A stretch of DNA of 64,000 nt from Lachnospiraceae bacterium (GTDB lineage: Bacteria; Bacillota; Clostridia; Lachnospirales; Lachnospiraceae): contig SVFF01000001.1 in NCBI GenBank assembly GCA_015057005.1, positions 248,001-312,000 on the forward strand, given 5' to 3'. Of the stretch, positions 31,102 through 40,884 are shown in pieces (within the stretch, counting starts at the first letter, position 1; the number at the start of each line of letters is the position of its first letter). A program made the translations under genes and the position numbers. A model generated the notes under the pieces. The model saw nothing but the letters and a program-made list of their open reading frames with translations, was not told where the DNA came from and ran no database searches.

Positions 31102-31602
31102 TTATTCTGCTACAGCCTCGCCATCCTTCTCTGCGATCTGCTTCAGGACGCGAGCAAAATTGGTGATAGGGCTCTGCATGCTGCCAAGCAGTCTGCCGAT
31201 AAGCACTTCTCTGGAAGGGATGTTTGCGATTGCTTCCATACCCTTTGCATCGTATACAGTGCCTTCAACAACACCAGCCTTGATTTCCAGCTTGTTAGCC
31301 TTCTTTGCGAACTCAGCCAGTACTCTTGCAGGAGCAGTTGCATCCTCGCTGCAGTAAGCCATTGCGCTGGGACCGTTCAAGAAAGGTGCCAGTCCCTCGA
31401 ACTCAGTACCCTTGAACGCGAAGTTCATCATGGTGTTCTTGTAAACCTTGTAGGAAACTCCTGCCTCACGTAATTTCTTACGCAGCTCGGTATCCTGCTC
31501 TACAGTAAGTCCACGGTAATCAACCAAAACTACGGACTGAGCATTTGCAATACCTGCAGAAATCTCTGCTACAACAGGCTGTTTCAATTCAACCTTTGCC
31601 AT
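31102..31602 (-). CDS. rplJ: 50S ribosomal protein L10
   Basis: MAKVELKQPVVAEISAGIANAQSVVLVDYRGLTVEQDTELRKKLREAGVSYKVYKNTM. Confidence 0.97.
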   Translation of the reverse strand: MAKVELKQPVVAEISAGIANAQSVVLVDYRGLTVEQDTELRKKLREAGVSYKVYKNTMMNFAFKGTEFEGLAPFLNGPSAMAYCSEDATAPARVLAEFAKKANKLEIKAGVVEGTVYDAKGMEAIANIPSREVLIGRLLGSMQSPITNFARVLKQIAEKDGEAVAE

Positions 31603-31826
31603 TTTTTTACCTCCTTTTAGATTGTTTTAGAACTATCGTTCTGCCGAAAGGAGCTTGTGATATAAAAAAAGCCTCCTGGAAGACAGGAAGGCAAAAAGTC
31701 ATCATGCAAACTCTTCTCCTCGGTAGGCGGTAAATCCTCTTACGACTGCTTACGCAGACACCTACTGTCTTCGGCAATATTGCTGTGCAATATATTGTCT
31801 CGCAGCTTTACAGCTGTTTCAACCTT
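31603..31826 (-). promoter_or_regulatory. L10-type ribosomal protein leader with attenuator terminator (31664-31692)
   Basis: ~220-nt leader between its own promoter and rplJ; ends in GCCTTCCTGTCTTCCAGGAGGC-TTTTTTT just before rplJ. Position and layout match the known L10 leader of Firmicutes. Confidence 0.7.
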
Positions 31827-31830
31827 TGTG

Positions 31831-31859
31831 ATGATACCATAGAGGGATGCACATGTCAA
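31831..31859 (-). promoter_or_regulatory. rplJL promoter
   Basis: TTGACA-17 bp-TATCAT on the minus strand. Confidence 0.75.
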
Positions 31860-31880
31860 CCCCTATATGGATTTTTTATT

Positions 31881-31910
31881 GACAGCTTCCGGAAATACTC
31901 CGGAAGCTGC
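31881..31910 (-). terminator. Terminator downstream of rplA
   Basis: GCAGCTTCCGGAGTATTTCCGGAAGCTGTC followed by AATAAAAAAT on the minus strand. Confidence 0.65.
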
Positions 31911-31934
31911 ATCAATCATTCTTTTTTACTAAGA

Positions 31935-32624
31935 TTAGAACTTAGCAACGCTTACCTTTACGCCAGGACCCATGGTGCTGGTCAGGGTAATGCTTCTCAG
32001 GTACTGACCCTTTAATGCGCTGGGCTTAGCCTTAACGATAGCATCCATCAGTGCATTGAAGTTCTCCTGCAGAGCCTCTTCGGTGAAGGAAGCCTTACCT
32101 ACGGGAACATGCACGATGTTGGTCTTGTCAAGTCTGTACTCAATCTTACCAGCCTTGATATCAGCGATAGCCTTGGTAACATCCATGGTTACGGTACCGG
32201 CCTTGGGGTTAGGCATTAAGCCCTTAGGTCCCAGAACCTTACCCAGACGACCAACAACACCCATCATATCAGGGGTAGCTACTACTACATCGAAATCAAG
32301 CCAGCCGTCGTTCTGGATCTTGGGGATCAGTTCGTCACCGCCAACATAGTCAGCGCCTGCTGCCATAGCCTCATCAAGCTTAGCACCCTTAGCGAATACC
32401 AGAACCTTAACGGTCTTACCGGTTCCGTTAGGCAGCACTACTGCACCACGGATCTGCTGATCAGCGTGACGTCCGTCACAACCGGTTCTGATGTGTACTT
32501 CAATAGTCTCGTCAAATTTTGCAACTGCAGTCTTCTTTACCAGAGCGATTGCATCTGCGGGCTCGTAGGCAACGGTACGGTCTACAAGCTTTGCCACTTC
32601 GGCATATTTCTTACCATGTTTCAT
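31935..32624 (-). CDS. rplA: 50S ribosomal protein L1
   Basis: [16 protein letters not shown]...[19 protein letters not shown]...[18 protein letters not shown]. Confidence 0.98.
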   Translation of the reverse strand: MKHGKKYAEVAKLVDRTVAYEPADAIALVKKTAVAKFDETIEVHIRTGCDGRHADQQIRGAVVLPNGTGKTVKVLVFAKGAKLDEAMAAGADYVGGDELIPKIQNDGWLDFDVVVATPDMMGVVGRLGKVLGPKGLMPNPKAGTVTMDVTKAIADIKAGKIEYRLDKTNIVHVPVGKASFTEEALQENFNALMDAIVKAKPSALKGQYLRSITLTSTMGPGVKVSVAKF

Positions 32625-32681
32625 TATTTTTACCTCCTAGGTTCCAGCGACAATTTTGCAATTGTCTCCCAATCATGTTAA

Positions 32682-33107
32682 TTAATCTTCTACAACAATA
32701 CCCATACTTCTTGCAGTACCAGCGATCATGCTCATAGCTGCTTCAAGACTTGCTGCGTTCAGGTCAGGCATCTTCATCTCAGCGATCTCCTGAACCTTTG
32801 CCTTGGAAATGGTAGCAACCTTAGTCTTGTTAGGAACACCTGAACCGGACTTAATGTTGCAAGCTTTCTTTAACAGTACTGCTGCAGGGGGAGTCTTAGT
32901 AATGAAACTGAAAGATCTGTCTGCATATACAGTGATAACTACGGGGATGATAACGTCACCCTTGTCTGCTGTTCTTGCATTGAACTCTTTGGTGAACTGA
33001 ACGATGTTAACACCATGCTGTCCAAGTGCAGGACCAACGGGGGGAGCCGGTGTAGCTTTGCCGGCGGGAATCTGTAATTTGATATAACCTGTTACTTTCT
33101 TTGCCAT
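32682..33107 (-). CDS. rplK: 50S ribosomal protein L11
   Basis: [50 protein letters not shown]. Start corrected from 33263 to 33107 (GGAGG upstream). Confidence 0.97.
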   Translation of the reverse strand: MAKKVTGYIKLQIPAGKATPAPPVGPALGQHGVNIVQFTKEFNARTADKGDVIIPVVITVYADRSFSFITKTPPAAVLLKKACNIKSGSGVPNKTKVATISKAKVQEIAEMKMPDLNAASLEAAMSMIAGTARSMGIVVED

Positions 33108-33321
33108 TGTGGCACCTCCTATAATGTGGTAAATCGGCGCAGGCGCTTTTTGCTCCTGCTCCCACTGGAATACCTCCGTATTCCTTTGTGCTGCCAGGGC
33201 ATCTGCCCTATATGTACCCTTCTTTGTCTTCCCGGAATATTCTTCCGCATCCGACGGGCACATTCTATTTCATCCAACATTTAATGCCGGAAAAAATATA
33301 CTTTTTTAGAATCTTCTCAAA

Positions 33322-33840
33322 TTAGAATTTTCTTACTTCTGCGAAGCTGATTTCAACAGGAGTCTCTCTGCCGAACATCTCAACGTTAATAGTAGCAGTC
33401 TGCTTGTTAAAGTCAAGCTTCTGAACCACACCGATGGTGTCTTTCCAAACGCCTGCCACAACAGCAATACTGTCACCTTCCACAAAGTCAATGGAAACAT
33501 TGTCGGTCTTGATGCCCAAAGGCTTCATTTCAGCTTCAGTAAGTGGAACCGGCTTACTTCCCGGTCCTACGAATCCGGTCACGCCGCGGGTGTTACGAAC
33601 AACATACCAGGTGTCGTCGTTCATCTCCATATTCAGAAGCACATAACCGGGGAACATTTTCTTGGGAACAGTCTTTTTCACACCGTTCTTCAGTTCAACC
33701 ACATCCTGCATGGGGACTCTGACTTCCAGAATCTGTTCTGCCAGATGCTTGTTGTTCTCGATTGTCTTCTCAATATTGGCTTTGACCTTGTTCTCATATC
33801 CTGAATAGGTATGCACTACATACCATTTCGCCTCTGCCAT
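33322..33840 (-). CDS. nusG: Transcription termination/antitermination protein NusG
   Basis: MAEAKWYVVHTYSGYENKVKANIEKTIENN...MFPGYVLLNMEMNDDTWYVVRNTRGVTGFVG; C-terminal KOW. Confidence 0.97.
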   Translation of the reverse strand: MAEAKWYVVHTYSGYENKVKANIEKTIENNKHLAEQILEVRVPMQDVVELKNGVKKTVPKKMFPGYVLLNMEMNDDTWYVVRNTRGVTGFVGPGSKPVPLTEAEMKPLGIKTDNVSIDFVEGDSIAVVAGVWKDTIGVVQKLDFNKQTATINVEMFGRETPVEISFAEVRKF

Positions 33841-33889
33841 ACAATCACCCTCACTCTATAATAGATGTTATAACCTCAGTGCTGCCTAA

Positions 33890-34093
33890 TTATAATGAGG
33901 TCAAGAAATTCACGCCATACTGAATGAAATAATCCAATATTGCAATCAGAATTCCCACTGCAACTGATATTGTAACAACCACTACGGACTGCTTAAAAGT
34001 GGTCTTCTTGTCTGGCCATATAATTTTTTTAAACTCAGCCTTCACACCCTTGAAATAATTGGGGCGCTTCTGCTTTTCGGTGGAATTTGCCAT
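33890..34093 (-). CDS. secE: Preprotein translocase subunit SecE
   Basis: MANSTEKQKRPNYFKGVKAEFKKIIWPDKKTTFKQSVVVVTISVAVG; start at 34093. Confidence 0.93.
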   Translation of the reverse strand: MANSTEKQKRPNYFKGVKAEFKKIIWPDKKTTFKQSVVVVTISVAVGILIAILDYFIQYGVNFLTSL

Positions 34094-34138
34094 TTTGACC
34101 TCCAAAATATAGACATCCAATAGTTACAAACCGGTTAA

Positions 34139-34288
34139 TTATTTGGTTTCCTTGTGAGTTGTGTGAGTCTTGCAGAATCTACAATATTTCTTGGTCTCCA
34201 TTCTGTCAGGATGAGCCTTCTTATCCTTGGTAGTATTGTAGTTACGCTGTTTGCACTCGGTACATGCCAAAGTAATTCTTGTACGCAT
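34139..34288 (-). CDS. rpmG: 50S ribosomal protein L33
   Basis: [49 protein letters not shown], 49 aa; absent from the ORF track. Confidence 0.95.
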   Translation of the reverse strand: MRTRITLACTECKQRNYNTTKDKKAHPDRMETKKYCRFCKTHTTHKETK

Positions 34289-34363
34289 TTGTCTACCTCC
34301 ATATGTTTTCCATTAACTAATTTTAAGCATAAAAAAAAGACCTAAATCTTATCTCGCTTGACT

Positions 34364-34392
34364 ACTATATCATAAAGCAGGCCGCGCGTCAA
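34364..34392 (-). promoter_or_regulatory. rpmG-secE-nusG promoter
   Basis: TTGACG-17 bp-TATAGT on the minus strand. Confidence 0.7.
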
Positions 34393-34547
34393 TAGTTTTT
34401 TCTGCGGTTTTCGCGGCAATTTGCAATGGTTTTGCCCCCGGCGCCCTTGAAAAAAGTCTCTTTTATCGGTATAGTTATTATATTATTTAAAATCATATCA
34501 CAGTTTTCGTGTTTCATGCAACCAATTTCAGGAGGTTATATTATATT

Positions 34548-35933
34548 ATGAACATTCTCGTTTTGAACGGAAGCCCTAAAGGCGAATACAGCATCACCCT
34601 GCAGACCGTGCGTTTTCTGGAGCTTTTGCACCCCGAACACCATTTTGAAATTCTGCATGTAGGGCAGCGCATCAAGGCATTGGAGAGAGATTTTTCCCCA
34701 GCATGTACAGCGCTGGAAAGAGCAGACCTGCTGCTGTTCTCCTACCCCGTATACACTTTTATCGCCCCATATCAGCTTCACCGCTTTATAGAATTATTAA
34801 AAGACTCCGGCATTTCCCTGGCAGGACGCTTTGCCACCCAGCTTACCACTTCCAAGCATTTCTACGATGTGACCGCTCACCGCTATATTCAGGACAATTG
34901 CCAGGATTTGGGCATGAAGTTTATCAGAGGACTGTCTGCAGACATGGATGACCTGACCACCGAAAAAGGACAGCAGGAGGCCAAAGACTTCTTCCGGCAT
35001 GTCTGCTGGTCCATGGAACAGGACTACTATGAGCCGCTGCCGGTGCCTGCCCCAAAAACCACTCCGGTGCCTGTGGAAGTACCTTCCGGCACAGAAACCG
35101 TTTTCAGCGCACCCCCTGCCGGCATTTCTCACACAACCACAGCTAAAACAGGTGACGTAGTGATCGTAACAGACTGCCGCCCCGAAGACAGCCAGCTACA
35201 AGATATGATTACACGTTTTCAGGCTGTTCTCCCCCTCAAGACCAGGGTCATCAACATCCGTGAATATCCTTTTATCGGCGGATGCCTGGGATGTTTTAAC
35301 TGCGCCGCGGACGGCAAGTGTATCTACAGGGACGGCTTTGACGAATTCCTGCGGAGCCGGATCCAGACTGCTCAGGCCATCGTCTACGCCTTCACCATTT
35401 CCGACCATTCCATGGGAGCTGCTTTTAAGCTCTACGACGACAGACAGTTCTGCAACGGTCACCGCACTGTGGTCATGGGTATGCCTGTGGGCTATCTGGT
35501 CAGCGGCAGCTACAGCCGGGAGTTCAATCTGCAAATGATCATCGAAGGCCGGGCTCAGGTAGGCAGCAATTTCCTGGCCGGAGTAGCCACCGACGAAAAG
35601 GATCCCAACGGCGAGATCGATCGCATGGCTCAAACTCTCACCTATGCACTGGAACACACTTATCAGCCTCCCCAGAATTTTTATGGTATCGGCGGTATGA
35701 AGATCTTCCGGGATCTGATCTGGCTGATGCAGGGTATGATGAGAGCCGACCACAAATTCTACAAAGCCCACGGTCAATATGATTTTCCCCAGAAGAACAG
35801 AGGCACTATGTTAAAAATGTATCTGGTGGGCAGCCTGCTTGCCAATCCCAAACTGAAGGCCAAGATCGGAAATAAAATGAACGAAGGAATGATCGCCCCC
35901 TACAAGAAGGTGCTGGACAAAGTCTCCAAATAA
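34548..35933 (+). CDS. Two-domain flavodoxin-fold / NADPH-dependent FMN reductase-like protein
   Basis: N-terminal MNILVLNGSPKGEYSITLQT and a second flavodoxin-like half with GCLGCFNCAADGKC, joined by a Pro-rich linker. Confidence 0.7.
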   Translation: MNILVLNGSPKGEYSITLQTVRFLELLHPEHHFEILHVGQRIKALERDFSPACTALERADLLLFSYPVYTFIAPYQLHRFIELLKDSGISLAGRFATQLTTSKHFYDVTAHRYIQDNCQDLGMKFIRGLSADMDDLTTEKGQQEAKDFFRHVCWSMEQDYYEPLPVPAPKTTPVPVEVPSGTETVFSAPPAGISHTTTAKTGDVVIVTDCRPEDSQLQDMITRFQAVLPLKTRVINIREYPFIGGCLGCFNCAADGKCIYRDGFDEFLRSRIQTAQAIVYAFTISDHSMGAAFKLYDDRQFCNGHRTVVMGMPVGYLVSGSYSREFNLQMIIEGRAQVGSNFLAGVATDEKDPNGEIDRMAQTLTYALEHTYQPPQNFYGIGGMKIFRDLIWLMQGMMRADHKFYKAHGQYDFPQKNRGTMLKMYLVGSLLANPKLKAKIGNKMNEGMIAPYKKVLDKVSK

Positions 35934-35937
35934 AGGT

Positions 35938-36297
35938 TCATCCCTCACTCTTTGCCCGTTTCCCTTTCGCCTTGTACTTGTCGATCTGTACGAAATCTTC
36001 CATCAGGTCCAGGATCTTGTCACGGCCCTCCTGGTTCAGCTTCATATAATTTTGCATCACACGATTTTCCAAAATCTGGGCTCCCAAGGTGGCATCCTTC
36101 TCAATAGGAGCGAAATCCACAGGATTCAGATTCAATTTATCACACATTTTAATAACAGTACCGTAGGCCATACCCTCAATGCCACGCTCCAGGGCCGTCA
36201 CCAGCGTGCTGTACGGAATCTTCATCTCCAGAGAAAATTTGCGCACACTGCGGTACTGTTTTAAAATCTCTTTTTTCAGAATTTCTGCTTTCGTCAT
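35938..36297 (-). CDS. Cro/XRE-like DNA-binding protein
   Basis: RSVRKFSLEMKIPYSTLVTALERGIEGMAYGTVIKMCDKLNLNPVDF. Confidence 0.7.
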   Translation of the reverse strand: MTKAEILKKEILKQYRSVRKFSLEMKIPYSTLVTALERGIEGMAYGTVIKMCDKLNLNPVDFAPIEKDATLGAQILENRVMQNYMKLNQEGRDKILDLMEDFVQIDKYKAKGKRAKSEG

Positions 36298-36434
36298 CTG
36301 TTTTTCCTCCGTATTCGATTTCTGTTTTTTACCAATTCGTCTTTGCCACTAATATACGATTTCCCGCAGTCATTTTCAAGCCAATTCCGGAAATTTAAGA
36401 TTCTTCCCAAATTCTTTAGATACTCTTAATAATC

Positions 36435-37298
36435 TTAATATATCTCCTCAAAATCAGGCATGGGCATCCCGTAAATCTGTACGACCTGCAGCAATTTGCT
36501 GTCAAAAATATCCTTTGGCGTAACGATCAGACCACCATTGCTGTCAATATTATAACCAAAATGCTCATACGCGTACCAGGCCAAATGGGCACAGTGGGTA
36601 CCCGCCAGAGTCCCCGTCTCTTCTGTTACCCCTAAACGTGCCATTACACCGGCCTCCAGCCGATAGGGAATATCCAACAATTCCTGCCCGGCATATTCCC
36701 CAATGGCCGCCCGTTTTTCCCGGTCCGTGTCTTTTAACCGCAGCACCGCAAAAGCAGGATAAGTCTCCCAATGGTCCAGGGAAAACATACCAGATTCCGT
36801 CCCCAGCTGTCTCGCCTCTACTGCCAGACGTTTTTTTGCATCCGCCACAATTGCCACATGGCCATTGCGCCAGACATCTGTATGACAATTAAAAGTAACC
36901 AGAATATCACCATCCTCCACACAGGGAATCAGCGCTTCTTCAGAACCTCTTTCCTCTCTGGTGATCAGCGTATTAGGGGTACAGACCACAGAAACTTCGG
37001 CAAACAACTTCTCCTGCAATTCCAACAGTTCCTCCTGCCGTCCCTCCGCTATCATCGCGTCTACTCCTGCCGGGCTCATACCCGTCTGCTCATAAAGCAG
37101 CTTATATTCCGGAACCGACAACACTAAAAGTCCCGGTCTTTCCAAGATAGGCACAATATTCACCACCGCATACTTGGGAACCGCTCTTGCTCTGCTTTCC
37201 ACTTCCACCCGAAGACTGCGCCAGACCGCCAAACCCAAAAGCACCAGCAGACCCAATACACCCGCCACACGGAATATTTTCTTCCCCTGTCCTCCCAT
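36435..37298 (-). CDS. Membrane-anchored YiiX/YebB-like permuted NlpC/P60-type cysteine hydrolase
   Basis: N-terminal TM; GDILVTFNCHTDVWRNGHVAIV and THCAHLAWYAYEHFGYNIDSNGGLIVTPKDIF. Confidence 0.65.
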   Translation of the reverse strand: MGGQGKKIFRVAGVLGLLVLLGLAVWRSLRVEVESRARAVPKYAVVNIVPILERPGLLVLSVPEYKLLYEQTGMSPAGVDAMIAEGRQEELLELQEKLFAEVSVVCTPNTLITREERGSEEALIPCVEDGDILVTFNCHTDVWRNGHVAIVADAKKRLAVEARQLGTESGMFSLDHWETYPAFAVLRLKDTDREKRAAIGEYAGQELLDIPYRLEAGVMARLGVTEETGTLAGTHCAHLAWYAYEHFGYNIDSNGGLIVTPKDIFDSKLLQVVQIYGMPMPDFEEIY

Positions 37299-37363
37299 TT
37301 TCCCTCCGTCTCATAAAAATAATCAGACAGAAGTATTACCGTTTTTTATAACCTATATACAAA

Positions 37364-37405
37364 AAACAGCAGCAACGGTTTCCTTTTAAACCATTACTGC
37401 TGTTT
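37364..37405 (-). terminator. Terminator downstream of carB
   Basis: AAACAGCAG...CTGCTGTTT long stem followed by TTTTG on the minus strand. Confidence 0.6.
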
Positions 37406-37440
37406 ACGTTTTACTATTTATTGACGGATATCACCCGCAT

Positions 37441-40400
37441 TTATTTGTCGTGGATCTCGCTGTGCAGCTCCTGCAGGGATTTCAGTTCACCACCCCGGTG
37501 GTTCTTCACATAGTGGATACCTTCTGCGGTAGCCTTTGCAGCCGCAACGGTAGTGATATAAGGCACCTTCGCTTTGATAGCCGCCTTACGCAGGTAGCTG
37601 TCATCATCGAAGCTATCCTTGCCGATAGGAGAGTTCACAATCAGCTGAATATCACCGTTGGTGATCATATCACCCACATGAGGACGTCCCTCGTAAAGTT
37701 TCTTCACCTTGACAGCAGGGATGCCCGCTGCATTGATGATGTCACAGGTACCGCCGGTAGCAACCAGCTTGAAGCCATCCTCGTAAAGGCTCTTTGCCAC
37801 CTCTACCACTGCATCTTTGTCCTTTTTATTTACAGAGATCAGAACAGTACCTTCCAGAGGCAGCTTGGACTGACAAGCCTCCTGTGCCTTGAAGAATGCC
37901 TCACCATAGGAGTGGGACAGACCCAGTACCTCACCGGTAGAACGCATCTCAGGTCCCAATACAGGGTCAACTTCCTGGAACATATTGAAGGGGAATACCG
38001 CTTCCTTAACACCGTAGTTGGGGATTACCTGCTCCTTCAGCGCAGGAACGGGAGAAGGACGGCCGGTAATTTCAGCTGTAATAATCTCGGTAGCCAAAGG
38101 CACCATGCGGATGTTACATACTTTGGAAACCAGGGGCACGGTACGGGATGCTCTGGGGTTAGCCTCCAGAACGAATACCTTGCCGTTCTCGATTGCGTAC
38201 TGCATGTTCATGAGACCTTTAACGTGCATCTCCTCTGCAATCTTTCTGGTGTATTCTTTAATGGTCTTTACATTATCCTCTGTGATGTGCACGGAAGGAA
38301 TGATACAAGCAGAGTCACCGGAGTGGATACCTGCCAGCTCAATGTGCTCCATAACAGCGGGAACAAATGCGTGAGTACCGTCACTGATCGCATCAGCCTC
38401 GCACTCCAGAGCATTGTTCAGGAAACGGTCGATCAGGATAGGTCTGTCGGGAGTAACACCTACTGCAGCCTTCATATACTGGGTCAGGTTCTCGTCGTCA
38501 TAAACAACTTCCATACCACGTCCGCCAAGTACATAAGAAGGACGAACCATTACGGGATAACCGATCTCCCTGGCGATAGCCAGAGCCTCTTCCACATTGA
38601 CAGCCATTCCGGACTCAGGCATGGGAATCTCCAGCTTTTCCATCATAGCGCGGAACAGATCGCGGTCCTCAGCCAGATCGATAACAGAAGGAGAGGTACC
38701 CAGGATCTTCACGCCGTTCTTCTCCAGGTCTGCAGCCAGGTTCAGAGGAGTCTGTCCGCCGAACTGTGCGATAACACCCAGAGGTTTTTCTTTATTGTAA
38801 ATGCTCAGAACATCCTCCAGGGTCAGGGGCTCGAAATAGAGTTTGTCGGAGGTGTCATAGTCAGTGGAAACTGTCTCAGGGTTACAGTTTACGATAATGG
38901 TCTCAAAGCCAAGCTTCTTGAGCGCCATGGACGCATGTACGCAGCAGTAGTCAAACTCGATACCCTGACCGATACGGTTGGGACCACCGCCCAGGATCAT
39001 GATCTTGGGTCTCTCGGTGCTGATAGGATTCTTGTCCTCTGCATTATAGGTAGAATAATAGTAAGCATTGTTCTCGGTACCGCTTACGTGTACACCTTCC
39101 CAAGCTTCCTCTACACCCAATGCGATACGCTGATTTCTGATATCGTCCTCAGGCACTTCCAGCAGAAGGCTTAAGTACTTATCAGCGAAACCGTTCTTCT
39201 TGGCAGAGATCAGCATCTCGTCAGGCAGTTTTCTCCCCTTGTATGCCAGGATTGCTTCCTCTTCCTCTACCAGTTCCTTCATCTGCTCGATGAAGTATGC
39301 CTTAACCTTGGTGATCTCGAAAATCTCTTCTACGGTAGCACCCTTGCGCAGTGCCTCGTACATTACGAAATGACGCTCACTGGAAGGAGTGATCAGTCTC
39401 TTCAGAAGTTCTTCCTTGGTCAAGGTCTCAAAATTCTTGGCATGACCCAGACCGTAACGACCGTTCTCCAGGGAGCGGATTGCCTTCTGGAAAGCCTCTT
39501 TGTAGGTCTTACCGATACTCATTACCTCACCAACGGCGCGCATCTGGGTACCCAGCTTGTCCTCTACACCTTTGAACTTTTCGAATGCCCAGCGGGCGAA
39601 CTTGATTACAACGTAATCTCCATCGGGAACATACTTATCCAGAGTACCGTACTTACCGCAAGGGATGTCCTTGAGGGTCAGTCCTGCTGCCAGCATTGCG
39701 GACACCAGCGCGATGGGGAAACCGGTGGCCTTGGAAGCCAATGCAGATGAGCGGGAGGTACGGGGGTTGATTTCAATAACAATGATTCTGTCAGACACAG
39801 GATCATGAGCAAACTGTACGTTGGTACCGCCGATTACTTCTACGGACTCAACGATCTTGTGAGCCTGCTCCTGCAGTCTTCTCTGGCAATCTTCGGAAAT
39901 AGTCAGCATGGGAGCTGCACAGAAGGAGTCACCGGTATGCACACCTAAGGGGTCGATATTCTCGATCATACATACGGTAATGATATTGTTGTCCGCATCG
40001 CGCACAACTTCCACTTCCAGCTCTTCCCAGCCCAGGATGGATTCTTCTACCAGAACCTGGCCTACCAGGCTGGCCTGAAGACCTCTCTCACAGACTACCT
40101 TCAATTCATCTCTGTTGTATACCAGACCGCCGCCGGCACCACCCATGGTGTATGCAGGGCGAAGTACAACAGGGTAATTTAACTTATCAGCAATAGCAAG
40201 CGCCTCTTCAACAGTGTAAGCAACTTCACTGCGGGCCATCTCGATACCCAGGGCATCCATAGCCTTCTTGAACTCGATACGGTCCTCACCGCGCTCGATG
40301 GCATCCACCTGAACGCCGATTACTTCCACATTGTATTTCTCCAGAACGCCTGCCTGATTTAACTCTGAACACAAATTAAGACCGGACTGTCCGCCCAGGT

Positions 40401-40665
40401 TCGGCAGCAGTGCGTCCGGACGTTCCTTGGCAATAATCTGTTCCAGTCTCTCAACATTTAACGGTTCAATGTAAGTCACATCTGCCGTCTCAGGGTCAGT
40501 CATAATAGTAGCAGGGTTAGAGTTCACGAGCACAATTTCGTAGCCCAGCTTACGAAGAGCTTTACAAGCCTGTGTTCCGGAATAGTCGAACTCACACGCC
40601 TGACCGATAATAATGGGACCTGAACCGATGATAAGAATCTTGTTTATATCTGTACGTTTTGGCAC
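37441..40665 (-). CDS. carB: Carbamoyl-phosphate synthase large subunit
   Basis: 1074 aa; MPKRTDINKILIIGSGPIIIGQACEFDYSGTQACKALRKLGYEIVLVNSNPATIMTDPETADVTYIEPL. Confidence 0.98.
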   Translation of the reverse strand: MPKRTDINKILIIGSGPIIIGQACEFDYSGTQACKALRKLGYEIVLVNSNPATIMTDPETADVTYIEPLNVERLEQIIAKERPDALLPNLGGQSGLNLCSELNQAGVLEKYNVEVIGVQVDAIERGEDRIEFKKAMDALGIEMARSEVAYTVEEALAIADKLNYPVVLRPAYTMGGAGGGLVYNRDELKVVCERGLQASLVGQVLVEESILGWEELEVEVVRDADNNIITVCMIENIDPLGVHTGDSFCAAPMLTISEDCQRRLQEQAHKIVESVEVIGGTNVQFAHDPVSDRIIVIEINPRTSRSSALASKATGFPIALVSAMLAAGLTLKDIPCGKYGTLDKYVPDGDYVVIKFARWAFEKFKGVEDKLGTQMRAVGEVMSIGKTYKEAFQKAIRSLENGRYGLGHAKNFETLTKEELLKRLITPSSERHFVMYEALRKGATVEEIFEITKVKAYFIEQMKELVEEEEAILAYKGRKLPDEMLISAKKNGFADKYLSLLLEVPEDDIRNQRIALGVEEAWEGVHVSGTENNAYYYSTYNAEDKNPISTERPKIMILGGGPNRIGQGIEFDYCCVHASMALKKLGFETIIVNCNPETVSTDYDTSDKLYFEPLTLEDVLSIYNKEKPLGVIAQFGGQTPLNLAADLEKNGVKILGTSPSVIDLAEDRDLFRAMMEKLEIPMPESGMAVNVEEALAIAREIGYPVMVRPSYVLGGRGMEVVYDDENLTQYMKAAVGVTPDRPILIDRFLNNALECEADAISDGTHAFVPAVMEHIELAGIHSGDSACIIPSVHITEDNVKTIKEYTRKIAEEMHVKGLMNMQYAIENGKVFVLEANPRASRTVPLVSKVCNIRMVPLATEIITAEITGRPSPVPALKEQVIPNYGVKEAVFPFNMFQEVDPVLGPEMRSTGEVLGLSHSYGEAFFKAQEACQSKLPLEGTVLISVNKKDKDAVVEVAKSLYEDGFKLVATGGTCDIINAAGIPAVKVKKLYEGRPHVGDMITNGDIQLIVNSPIGKDSFDDDSYLRKAAIKAKVPYITTVAAAKATAEGIHYVKNHRGGELKSLQELHSEIHDK

Positions 40666-40725
40666 AATTTTCCCTCGCTTCCTTAATATATTTTCTATAA
40701 ATCCTATATATCCATTCTCTGCAAT

Positions 40726-40755
40726 ATTTTATCACCATACAGTCTTTTATGTCAA
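40726..40755 (-). promoter_or_regulatory. carB promoter
   Basis: TTGACA-18 bp-TAAAAT on the minus strand. Confidence 0.55.
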
Positions 40756-40884
40756 CACAAAACAGCAGAATGTTTCCCTTCCCCAACCACTCGGAAAATA
40801 ATAATTTTTTTTAGTTTTTTGTAGTTTTTTTATATATTAGTGTTATAATTTCAATAGATACTACCAAAAATACGGAGGTTTTTT

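Noticed and set aside
37450-39174. 574-aa plus-strand ORF opposite carB
   Set aside because: Antisense shadow ORF with no recognisable domain.
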